Below the pieces are notes generated by a model. The model was not told the origin of the DNA, made no database searches, and saw nothing but the letters and a program-made list of their open reading frames with translations. Positions 56,617 to 64,000 of a stretch of 64,000 nucleotides of DNA are shown piece by piece. The position numbers were made by a program, and so were the translations under genes. The stretch is from Actinospica sp035493475 (GTDB taxonomy: Bacteria > Actinomycetota > Actinomycetes > Streptomycetales > Catenulisporaceae): NCBI GenBank assembly GCA_035493475.1, contig DATJIF010000175.1, forward strand, positions 1 through 64,000, read 5' to 3'. Numbering within the stretch: position 1 is the stretch's first letter; every line of letters begins with the position of its first letter.

Positions 56617-58203
56617 ATGCCGAACGGAAACGCAATGACGCGCCGCGCGTTCGTGGGAACGGCCGCCGCGCTCAGCAGTCTCGCCGTCCTCCCCGCCGCC
56701 CGTGCCGCGACGTCGTCCAGCTCCGCCGCGCCGCGGACGATTCCGGCCCTGCGCGAATGGACGGCCGCAACCTCGGGAAGTTTCCAATTCGGTCTGGGCA
56801 GCCAGATCGTCGTGCGTCCCGGCCAGGACCCCGCGCTCCGCGCCGTCGCCCGCACCTTCGCCGCCGACCTCGACGCGGCGAGCCGACCGGGTCACGTCGT
56901 GGTCAGCGACCGGCCCGCCCGCCCCGGCGACATCGTCCTCGAACTCGGTGCGAGCGACCCCGCGATCGGAAACGAGGGGTACCTGCTCACGGTGGGCGAC
57001 TCGGTGACCGTCTCCGCGCGGACGGCCGCGGGCGTGCTCTACGGCACCCGCAGCATCCTGCAACTGCTGCATCAGAGCTCATCGATACCCGCCGGAAGCG
57101 CCCGGGACTGGCCGCGCTACGCGGAGCGCGGGCTCATGGTCGACATCGCCCGCATGTACTTCACGTACGACTGGCTCGCCGACCGCATCCGCGACATGGC
57201 CTACCTGAAGCTCAACCTGCTGCACCTGCACTTCACCGACGACGAGGGCTGGCGGATCGAGAGCCGGCTCGGCGTCCAGTCCAGCACGTATCTGACGAAG
57301 CAGCAGGTGTGCGACCTCGTGGCCCTGGGCGCCGAGTACCACGTGACCATCGTGCCGGAGATCGACATGCCGAGCCACATGGCCGCGCTGCTCGCGAAGT
57401 ACCCGCAGTTCCAGCTCGTCGACTCCAGCGGCACGGCGGCGACCGACAAGCTCGACTACAGCATCCCCGCCGCTCGCGACCTGCTGCGCGAGGTCATCAG
57501 CGAGTACCTGCCGCTCTTCCCGGGCCCCTACTGGCACATGGGCACCGACGAGTTCATCAGCGACTCCGACTACGCGAACTACCCGCAGCTCGTGACGTAC
57601 GCCCAGCAGACGCAGGGCTCGACGGCCACGGGCAAGGACGGCCTGATCGGGCTCGTGAACGAGATGAACGCATTCGTGCGCGGCCAAGGCAAGACGCTGC
57701 GGATCTGGAACGACCTGCTCTCGCCCGACGACACGGTCACGGTCGACACGGACGTCGTCATCGAGTGGTGGACGGACCTGTACCTCCCCATCCCGCAGCC
57801 CTCGAACCCGACCGTGCCCGCGGATCTGCTGACCGCCGGCTACAGCATCCTCAACTCGAGCTTCTTCCCCACCTACGACTACCCCCAGGGCCCGCCTGCG
57901 CAGCCTTCCGTGCCGTGGATGTACGAGAACTGGACCGTCGCCATGTTCCACGGCTTCGCGGTCACCGACGACACCGGCGACGGTTTCCCGTTCCACACCG
58001 TCGACGAGTCGGCGCAAGGAAACCGCGGCTCGGTGATCAACCTCTGGAACAGCGGCGGTTCCTGGACCGAGGCCGATGCGGCCGACTCGATCTATCCGCG
58101 GCTCAGGGTGATGGCCCAGAAGACGTGGAACTCGGCGCCGCTCGTCAGCACCTACGCCGACTTCAGCACCATCATCGACGCGGTCGGCTCCGCCCCCGCA
58201 TAG
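56617..58203 (+). CDS. GH20 beta-N-acetylhexosaminidase, exported
   Basis: The 528-residue enzyme has a Tat-like signal (MTRRAFVGTAAALSSLAVLP, then ARAAT), an N-terminal GH20b domain (about 40-140) and the catalytic barrel: YAERGLMVDIARMYFTYDWL, KLNLLHLHFTDDEGWRIES, TIVPEIDMPSHMAALL, and the catalytic Asp-Glu in YWHMGTDEFISDSD (about 306-319). It releases GlcNAc/GalNAc from glycans or chitin oligomers. AAGGAAGG precedes the ATG. Operon with the preceding permease. Confidence 0.93.
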   Translation: MPNGNAMTRRAFVGTAAALSSLAVLPAARAATSSSSAAPRTIPALREWTAATSGSFQFGLGSQIVVRPGQDPALRAVARTFAADLDAASRPGHVVVSDRPARPGDIVLELGASDPAIGNEGYLLTVGDSVTVSARTAAGVLYGTRSILQLLHQSSSIPAGSARDWPRYAERGLMVDIARMYFTYDWLADRIRDMAYLKLNLLHLHFTDDEGWRIESRLGVQSSTYLTKQQVCDLVALGAEYHVTIVPEIDMPSHMAALLAKYPQFQLVDSSGTAATDKLDYSIPAARDLLREVISEYLPLFPGPYWHMGTDEFISDSDYANYPQLVTYAQQTQGSTATGKDGLIGLVNEMNAFVRGQGKTLRIWNDLLSPDDTVTVDTDVVIEWWTDLYLPIPQPSNPTVPADLLTAGYSILNSSFFPTYDYPQGPPAQPSVPWMYENWTVAMFHGFAVTDDTGDGFPFHTVDESAQGNRGSVINLWNSGGSWTEADAADSIYPRLRVMAQKTWNSAPLVSTYADFSTIIDAVGSAPA

Positions 58204-58242
58204 CGCCCAGGTGGTCCGCCGCCGGTCGTCCGGTCCCCGCGC

Positions 58243-59463
58243 TCACGCAGCGCGGGGACCGGTGACGCGCAGGGGCAGGCTGATCGGGCCGCGCATGAGG
58301 AGGCTGCGACGGTATCGGATCGGCTCGTCCGGCCGGGCCAGTTCTATCGTGCGGTAGCGGGCCAGCCAGTGGCGCAGAGCCGTCTCGGCTTCCCTGCGGG
58401 CCAGGGGCGCGCCGAGGCAGTAGTGGATTCCGTGGCCGAAGGAGAGGTGGGCGTTCGCCTGCCGGGGCAGCTCGAAGGCGTCCGCCGCCCGGAAGGCCTC
58501 CTGGTCGCGGTTGCCCGCGGCGAGGCACAGGAGCACGAACTCGCCCTCGGGGATCTCGACGTCCCCGACCGTGATGGCGGCGGTGGTGAACCGGAGGGTG
58601 GCGTTGTTGACGGGGCTGTCGTAGCGCAGCAGTTCCTCCACCGCCGCGGGCAGCAGGTCGGGATGCGCGCGGAGCCGATCGAGCGAGCCGGAGTGCCGCA
58701 GCAGCGTGAGCATGCCGCCCGAGACGAGGTTGACGGTGGTCTCATGGCCGGCGCTGAGCAGGAGGAAGGCCATGGCCACGAGCTCGTCGGCGGTGAGCCG
58801 GTCGCCGTCGTCGGTGGCGGCGATCAGCGCCGACATCAGGTCGTCGGCCGGGTGCCGCCGCTTGTCCTCGATGAGCCCGCCGACGTACTCCGCGATCTTG
58901 TGCGAGGCGGCGGTGACCTTCTCGGGCGCGCCGGTGTCGTTGTAGTCGCGGGTCCAGGCCTGGAAGCGGTCCTTGTCGGTCTCGGGCAGGCCGAGCAGTT
59001 CGCAGATCACGGTGATCGCGAGCGGGAAGGCGTAGCGCTCGACGATGTCGACCTCCCCTTCGCCCGCGAACGCGTCGAGCAGCGCCGTCGAGATGTGCTC
59101 GATCCTCGGCTGGAGCTCCGCGACGCGCTTGGCGGTGAACGCCTTGCCGACCAGCGTGCGCAGCCGGGTGTGGGCGGGCGGGTCGGTGCTGAGCATGTGC
59201 TGGGCCACGGTCGGATTGACCCGGCGTACGGTCGCGCCCGCGATCGTGTGCCGCTCGTAGAGGTGCTGGACCGCGTTGAGGTCCTTCGACAGGCACGGAT
59301 CGGTGAGACCCTGGCGCACGTCCGCGTACCGGGTGACCAGCCACACGCGCAGCCCGTCCGGGGTGACGACCTGCCGCACCGGCGCGTTCTCGCGCGATTC
59401 GGCGTAGCTCGGGTAGGGATCGTGCCAGAACTCTTCGTCGAACAGCGAAGCCGTGTTCCTCAC
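58243..59463 (-). CDS. Cytochrome P450
   Basis: The 406-residue P450 has the I-helix motif LLLSAGHETTVNLVSGG (about 237-253), a K-helix EELLRYDSPVNN (Glu, then Arg) and the heme loop LSFGHGIHYCLGAPLARREA (Cys ligand at about 351). CYP105/107-like soluble bacterial type. I use the GTG at 59463 since the sequence before it is not protein-like; there is no strong ribosome site. No ferredoxin gene is adjacent. It is divergent from the Dpp-type binding protein. Confidence 0.9.
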   Translation of the reverse strand: MRNTASLFDEEFWHDPYPSYAESRENAPVRQVVTPDGLRVWLVTRYADVRQGLTDPCLSKDLNAVQHLYERHTIAGATVRRVNPTVAQHMLSTDPPAHTRLRTLVGKAFTAKRVAELQPRIEHISTALLDAFAGEGEVDIVERYAFPLAITVICELLGLPETDKDRFQAWTRDYNDTGAPEKVTAASHKIAEYVGGLIEDKRRHPADDLMSALIAATDDGDRLTADELVAMAFLLLSAGHETTVNLVSGGMLTLLRHSGSLDRLRAHPDLLPAAVEELLRYDSPVNNATLRFTTAAITVGDVEIPEGEFVLLCLAAGNRDQEAFRAADAFELPRQANAHLSFGHGIHYCLGAPLARREAETALRHWLARYRTIELARPDEPIRYRRSLLMRGPISLPLRVTGPRAA

Positions 59464-59608
59464 TATCTCAGAGTACAGATTAAGGCTGGATCGGGGCTGT
59501 GCGCGGCAGGCTCTTGTTTTTCTATAACGCTCGATGTACATTGACCGCCATACTAAGTGTCTGAACGTGAAACCGCAGGTACCGGCGCTGCCGAGAGGTC
59601 CGATCGAG

Positions 59609-61294
59609 ATGACATTGCACCGTAGACGGCTGCTTCAGCTGGCCGCCGGAGTGACCGCGGGCCTGGCGGGCGGCGCGGAGGTGTCCGGGTGCGCGAGCAG
59701 GTTGAGCGCGGTTCAGGCCGCAGCGGGGCTGCCCGGTCCGAGTGCCGCCCTGGCACGTGCGGGCTCGGCGGGTCTGGAGGTCTTGCGGTGGGGGCTGCCC
59801 TACGGCGAGCCGGACACCGTCGATCCGCCCAACACCGCCGCGTTCAGCAGTGCCCTGATCGCGGCCAACCTGTGCGATCCGCTGCTGCGCCTCAACCCCG
59901 ACTACTCGGTCTCGCCGAACCTGGCCGACTACCGGCAGTCCGACGCGCAGACGATCGTGTTCACGCTGCGCTCCGGCGTCCGCTTCTGGAACGGCGATGC
60001 GCTCACCATGCAGGACGTGGTCTGGAGTCTGAAGCACGGCTTCTCGCCGGAGACGGTGGTCGGGTCGGCGTTCTCGATGGTGCAGAGCGTGAAGCAGACC
60101 GGGCCGATGGAGGTCACGGTCAGCCTGCAGTATCCCGACTCGATGTTCGTCCAGGGCATGGCGAATCTGCCCGGGATGATCCAGCAGGCCTCGTACGCGA
60201 CCAAGGCCGGCGACGCGCTCGGCAGTGCGCAGGCGGGGATCATGGCGACCGGGCCGTTCAAGCTGGAGCGGTGGACGCCGGGCGGCGGCATCGAGCTGGC
60301 GGCCAATCCGTACTACTGGAACGAGGCCGCGCGCCCGCACGCCAAGACCGTGCAGCTGCTCTTCACCACCGACTCCGGATCCCTGGCGCAGGCGCTCGTC
60401 AGCGGGCAGATCGACGGCGCGTACGAGGTTCCGGCGGCGGTGATCCCGAAGCTGGAGGGCTCGGGCGCCGGACGGCTGGCGATCGGCGAGCCCAGTCAGC
60501 TGTACCTGCAGCTCTTCGCGGTGCAGCCGGACGGCGTGTACAGCGATCCGAAGGTGCGCCAGGCCCTGTGCATGACGCTGGACCGCAAGGCGCTCGCCGA
60601 GGTCGTCTACTACGGCGCCGCCGACCCGAACTACACGTTCATCAACACCGGCACGTGGCAGACCTCGAGCACTCCTCCCGCCGTCCGAGCGCTCTGGCAG
60701 GCGGCATACGAGCCGTTCGAGAAAGTGCGCTCGACCTGGGGATCGACCGCCGCGATCGAGCAGGCCAAGACCCTGCTGAAGCAGACCTCGTACAGCGGCG
60801 AGCAGCTCGTCCTCGGGACCCTGGCCGGCGACGCGACGATCTCGCTGCTCGCCCAGCTGGTCCAGGCGCAGGCGGCGCTGGCCGGCATGAACATCCGGAT
60901 CGAGCAGCTGCAGCCGATCGAGTACGAGACGGCGCAGGTCGAGGCCTCGGCGCGGACCGGCATCGACATGATGCTCAGCGTCGGCTACAACGGCACCTCC
61001 AATCCCGCCGAGCCGCTGCTCTACGGCTACCTGCCGGGCAGCCCGTACAACTACACGGGATTCGCCGACAAGACCGTGATCGGCCTGATCGAGGACGGCA
61101 TGGCCGAGCTGGATCCGGTCGCCGAGGCGAAGCTGCTCATCCAGGCGCAGTCCGCGATCGAGCAGCGCTACGACAGCGTAACCCTGCTGCAGATCAAGGA
61201 GATCTGCTACCTGCGCGACGGCCTCGCCGGGGCGGTCACTTCGTTCTCGTATTTCGCAGCACCCTCACTCGCCTACATCGGCCCGAGCGCGTGA
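59609..61294 (+). CDS. Peptide/nickel-type ABC transporter substrate-binding lipoprotein
   Basis: The 561-residue protein has a Tat-type signal with twin Arg (HRRRLLQLAAGVTAGLAGGA) and a lipobox VSGC near residue 27. The family 5 solute-binding fold follows: DTVDPPNTAAFSSALIAANL, FTLRSGVRFWNGDALTMQDV and NPYYWNEAARPHAKTVQLLF. ATG at 59609 fits the signal; an upstream start at 59534 would bury it. It binds oligopeptides or similar compounds for the permeases at 62757 and 63749. Confidence 0.9.
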   Translation: MTLHRRRLLQLAAGVTAGLAGGAEVSGCASRLSAVQAAAGLPGPSAALARAGSAGLEVLRWGLPYGEPDTVDPPNTAAFSSALIAANLCDPLLRLNPDYSVSPNLADYRQSDAQTIVFTLRSGVRFWNGDALTMQDVVWSLKHGFSPETVVGSAFSMVQSVKQTGPMEVTVSLQYPDSMFVQGMANLPGMIQQASYATKAGDALGSAQAGIMATGPFKLERWTPGGGIELAANPYYWNEAARPHAKTVQLLFTTDSGSLAQALVSGQIDGAYEVPAAVIPKLEGSGAGRLAIGEPSQLYLQLFAVQPDGVYSDPKVRQALCMTLDRKALAEVVYYGAADPNYTFINTGTWQTSSTPPAVRALWQAAYEPFEKVRSTWGSTAAIEQAKTLLKQTSYSGEQLVLGTLAGDATISLLAQLVQAQAALAGMNIRIEQLQPIEYETAQVEASARTGIDMMLSVGYNGTSNPAEPLLYGYLPGSPYNYTGFADKTVIGLIEDGMAELDPVAEAKLLIQAQSAIEQRYDSVTLLQIKEICYLRDGLAGAVTSFSYFAAPSLAYIGPSA

Positions 61295-61320
61295 GCCTCG
61301 GACCAGAAGGAGCCGTGACC

Positions 61321-62784
61321 GTGTCAGACCCCACTGGCGACGACCTCTGCTACACCCCCGCGACCGAGCTCGCCGCGCTCATCCGGCGCCGGGAGCTGTC
61401 ACCGGTCGAGCTCGTCGACGCGCTGCTCGACCGGATCGAGCGCGTGGAACCGACGGTGAACGCGTACGTGACCCTCCTGGCGGACCAGGCGCGCGCCGAT
61501 GCGAAACGCGCGGCGCAGGAGGTGGTGCGGACGCCGGCGGAGCGGCTCGGCGCGCTGCACGGCGTCCCGGTCTCCATCAAGGACCTGACGCCGACGAAGG
61601 GTGTCCGCACGACGTACGGATCGGCCGCCCTGTCCGACTACGTGCCGGACGAGGACGGGCTCATCGTCACCCGGATCCGGCAGGCCGGGGCGATCCTGCT
61701 GGGCAAGACCACGACCCCGGAGTTCGGCCTGCACTCGGTGACCGAGAGCGCGCTGACCGGCGTCACCCGCAATCCCTGGAATCCCGAGCGCACGGTGGGC
61801 GGATCCAGCGGGGGAGCGGCCGCGGCCGTCGCGGCGGGTATCAGCCCCCTGGCCACCGGCAGCGACGGCGGCGGCTCGATCCGCGTGCCCGCCGCGATGT
61901 GCGGTGTCGTCGGGCTCAAGGCCTCGCCCGGCCGCATCCCGAACTCGAGCGAGGCCTCGGCCTACGACACGGTCTCCGTGGTCGGGCCGATCACGCGGAC
62001 GGTGGCGGACAACGCGCTGCTGGCCGACGTGATGTCCGGCTACGACCCGTACCAGCCGTTCAGCATCCCCGGCGAACCGGGCTTCGGCGCGGCGCTCGCG
62101 GGCGCGACGGTCAAGGGCCTGCGGATCGGCTACAGCCCGGACCTGGGCAACGCGCCGGTCGAACCGGAGGTCGCGCGGCTCGTGGAGGAGGCCGTGCGCG
62201 ATCTGGAGGCGGCCGGCGCGATCGTCGAGCGGATCGAAATCGAACTGCCGGACCCGCTGGACTACTTCATGAAGTTCTGGGGCCCGCTCGCGGTCGCCGA
62301 GATCGAGGAGTTCGGCCTGCCGCACGAGGCCCTGCCCGCGCACATCGTCGAGTTGCTGGAGAAGACCGCCGAGCTGAGCGCCGCCGACCACGTGCGCATC
62401 GCCTACGGCGCCCGCAGCGCGATCAGGGCGGCCTTCGCCACGGTCTTCGACGGCTTCGACCTGATGGTGTGGCCGACCACGAAGATGGCCGCGTACCCGC
62501 ACGTCGGCGACCGCGGCGGCCCCGCCGAAATCGCCGGAGTCCCGGTCGGCGCGCACGACGGCTGGTCCGAGGTCGCCGTGCGCAGCCTGCAGAACCAGCT
62601 CTACACCGAGGCCGTCGCGCACGCGGGTTACCCGGCGGTCAGCGCCCCCGCGGGACTGACCGCCGAAGGCCTCCCGGTCGGCATCCAGATCGCCGCCGGG
62701 CAGTACGAGGACGCCGCCGTGCTGCGTGCCGCGGCCGCGCTCGAGGAGGTGCGCCCGTGGTCGCAACTGCGCCCCACTTTCTGA
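61321..62784 (+). CDS. Amidase-signature hydrolase
   Basis: The 487-residue enzyme has the Ser-cisSer-Lys triad of the amidase family: Lys in GVPVSIKDLTPTKGVRTT (about 83-88), cis-Ser and Ser in TVGGSSGGAAAAVAAG and TGSDGGGSIRVPAAMCGVVG. It hydrolyses an amide. I choose GTG 61321 (8 bp after AAGGAG); the GTG at 61315 is closer. Its 3' end overlaps the permease gene by 28 bp. It sits between binding protein and permeases, so it likely processes the imported substrate. Confidence 0.9.
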   Translation: MSDPTGDDLCYTPATELAALIRRRELSPVELVDALLDRIERVEPTVNAYVTLLADQARADAKRAAQEVVRTPAERLGALHGVPVSIKDLTPTKGVRTTYGSAALSDYVPDEDGLIVTRIRQAGAILLGKTTTPEFGLHSVTESALTGVTRNPWNPERTVGGSSGGAAAAVAAGISPLATGSDGGGSIRVPAAMCGVVGLKASPGRIPNSSEASAYDTVSVVGPITRTVADNALLADVMSGYDPYQPFSIPGEPGFGAALAGATVKGLRIGYSPDLGNAPVEPEVARLVEEAVRDLEAAGAIVERIEIELPDPLDYFMKFWGPLAVAEIEEFGLPHEALPAHIVELLEKTAELSAADHVRIAYGARSAIRAAFATVFDGFDLMVWPTTKMAAYPHVGDRGGPAEIAGVPVGAHDGWSEVAVRSLQNQLYTEAVAHAGYPAVSAPAGLTAEGLPVGIQIAAGQYEDAAVLRAAAALEEVRPWSQLRPTF

Positions 62785-63752
62785 CGGCGCCACGGTTCCG
62801 CGGCGGCAGGAAGGCCGCGCAGCTCGCCGGGCGCTGGGTCGGATTCCCGCTGCTGACACTGTTCATCGCCTCGGTGGTGCTGTTCGTCGCCGTCGCGATG
62901 CAGCCGGGCGATCCGGTCACGCAGATCCTCGGCTCGCGCGCCACGAAGGCCGCCTACCGCGTCGAGCAGCACAAGCTCGGCCTGGACCGGCCGCTCATCG
63001 TCCAGTACTGGCACTGGATCCACGGCGCCGTGCACGGTTCGTTCGGCGACTCGCTGGTGTACAAGCAGTCCGTCTCCAGCCTGATCTGGCCGCGGCTCAC
63101 GGTCACGCTCGGCCTGGTCGCCTACGCGGGCGTCCTGATCGTGCTGTTCGGGGTCGGCCTCGGCGTGGCGGGCGGGGTGCGCCGCCGGTTCGGCCCGGTG
63201 GTCGCGGTGCTCAGCGGGATCGGTGTCGCGGTGCCCGGATTCCTGGCGGCGCAGGTGCTCATCGCGGTGTTCGCCGTGCGGCTGGGCTGGTTCCCGGTGC
63301 TCGGCTCCGGCAGCGGAATCGCCGACCGGATCAACCACCTGACGCTGCCGTCGGTGGCGCTGGCGATCGCCTCGGTCGCCTACGTCGCGCAGATCTCGCG
63401 TACCGCGGTCGCGGACGCCGCGGGCCGGCCGCACGCCGAGACCGCGCGCGGCCGCGGGCTGCCCGGGCACCTCGTGACGCGCCGCCACGTCCTGCGCAAC
63501 GCCTCGATCCCGATCGCGACCGTCTCCGGGCTGGCCGTCGCCTCGCTGTTCGCGGGCGCGGTCGTCGTCGAGCAGGCCTTCGGGCTCGGCGGCGTCGGCT
63601 CGCTGCTGGTGCAGTCGGTGGCTGACAAGGACAGCAACACCGTGCTCGCCGTCGGCCTGATCCTGGTGGCGGTGTTCATCGTCACCACGACGCTGCTCGA
63701 CCTGCTCCGCTACCTCCTCGACCCCCGCATGCGCAAAGGAGCCCGGCGGTGA
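62757..63752 (+). CDS. Dpp-type ABC transporter permease (DppB/OppB)
   Basis: The 331-residue protein has an N-terminal helix (WVGFPLLTLFIASVVLFVAVA), the ILGSRATKAAYRVEQHKLGLDRPLIVQYW segment typical of DppB, about six helices and the cytosolic EAA-like loop ARGRGLPGHLVTRRHVLRNA. GAGGAGG sets the GTG at 62757. Its stop overlaps the next start by 4 bp. Confidence 0.92.
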   Translation: MVATAPHFLTAPRFRGGRKAAQLAGRWVGFPLLTLFIASVVLFVAVAMQPGDPVTQILGSRATKAAYRVEQHKLGLDRPLIVQYWHWIHGAVHGSFGDSLVYKQSVSSLIWPRLTVTLGLVAYAGVLIVLFGVGLGVAGGVRRRFGPVVAVLSGIGVAVPGFLAAQVLIAVFAVRLGWFPVLGSGSGIADRINHLTLPSVALAIASVAYVAQISRTAVADAAGRPHAETARGRGLPGHLVTRRHVLRNASIPIATVSGLAVASLFAGAVVVEQAFGLGGVGSLLVQSVADKDSNTVLAVGLILVAVFIVTTTLLDLLRYLLDPRMRKGARR

Positions 63753-64000
63753 GCCTGATCTCTGTCACCGGCGTGCGCCACGTGCGCGGCGCCGCCTCCT
63801 CCCTCCGGCGCGACCCGGTCGTCGCCGCGGCCTCGGGTGTGCTCGCCGTCCTGGTGCTCCTCGCGCTGCTCGCCCCCGTCATCGCGCCCTATCCGCCCGG
63901 CCGGATCGACCTGTACGCGATCGACCAGCTCCCGAGCTCCGCGCACCTGTTCGGCACGGACTCGCTCGGCCGGGACATCTTCTCCCGGACGCTGTACGGA
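63749..64000 (+). CDS. Dpp-type ABC transporter permease (DppC/OppC), partial
   Basis: From a GTG at 63749 (overlapping the previous stop) the frame reads SLISVTGVRHVRGAASSLRR, a helix AAASGVLAVLVLLALLAPVI, and APYPPGRIDLY then HLFGTDSLGRDIFSRTLYG, the conserved N-terminal pattern of DppC. It is cut by the window edge after 84 codons. Partner of the DppB-type permease. Confidence 0.92.
   Translation, partial: MSLISVTGVRHVRGAASSLRRDPVVAAASGVLAVLVLLALLAPVIAPYPPGRIDLYAIDQLPSSAHLFGTDSLGRDIFSRTLYG

Noticed and set aside
1..64000. CRISPR arrays, insertion sequences, rRNA genes
   Set aside because: No regularly spaced repeat array, no intact transposase or terminal inverted repeats, and no rRNA sequence were seen.

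Overview
The window is very GC-rich, uses GTG starts often, and carries an RbpA paralogue, LLM/deazaflavin oxidoreductases, DrrAB-type ABC genes, an ECF41/SigJ-type sigma factor and Tat-exported polysaccharide enzymes. Together these point to a Gram-positive actinobacterium of the Streptomyces/Catenulispora kind. I cannot name genus or species. Coding is dense; most of the space is accessory metabolism, sensing and sugar catabolism, with no ribosomal or replication core genes.

Layout. 1-4006: small genes, an HPF-like ribosome-binding protein, an FAD amine-oxidase-like protein and a STAS operon; two near-identical dyads sit just in front of start codons. 4569-15645: GntR regulator, damaged Zn-alcohol dehydrogenase, sugar ABC permeases (no binding protein), hydroxyacid dehydrogenase, PL8 lyase, phosphodiesterase, GH35 beta-galactosidase and LacI regulator, i.e. 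a polysaccharide-use locus. 16101-17546: CDF transporter with a MerR operon. 17616-25448: alpha/beta hydrolase, SMI1 protein running into a tRNA-3'-like sequence, M20 hydrolase, decayed genes, PadR with membrane proteins. 25535-30098: methyltransferase, a basic hypothetical protein, aldo/keto reductase with TetR, cold-shock protein, RbpA paralogue. 30364-37756: a redox and signalling island (deazaflavin reductase, cupredoxin, GAF, PNPOx, two GAF-ANTAR proteins, CheR-PAS protein and two copies of a small paralogue with matching leaders). 37796-44587: oxidoreductases around an ECF41-type sigma factor. 45522-49305: DrrAB, flavodoxin, GlgC. 50194-55737: MarR-flanked lactonase/SDR genes and a broken FAD oxidase. 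55781-64000: MalG-type permease with GH20 hexosaminidase, P450, and a Dpp-type transporter with amidase.

Two regulatory networks can be read from the DNA. (1) Eight 15-20 bp sites close to the DevR/DosR box (GGGAC-N4/5-GCCCT-like) precede the FAD protein, deazaflavin reductase, GAF protein, PNPOx protein, GAF-ANTAR protein, CheR-PAS protein, flavodoxin and GlgC. This suggests a hypoxia/dormancy regulon whose regulator lies outside the window. (2) Four promoter-like sites of the form TGTCACA-N16-(C/T/G)GTC sit before the ECF41-type sigma gene, the divergent SDR-flavoprotein operon, an NDH-2-like gene and a cupin gene: a compact, apparently autoregulated sigma regulon.

The window also shows repeated damage. 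At about 6035-6065 and at about 55740, an oxidoreductase gene and an ABC permease gene that both lack their 5' ends meet head to head. A tail-to-tail junction at about 22830 joins two truncated genes. These are either real deletions or assembly joins.
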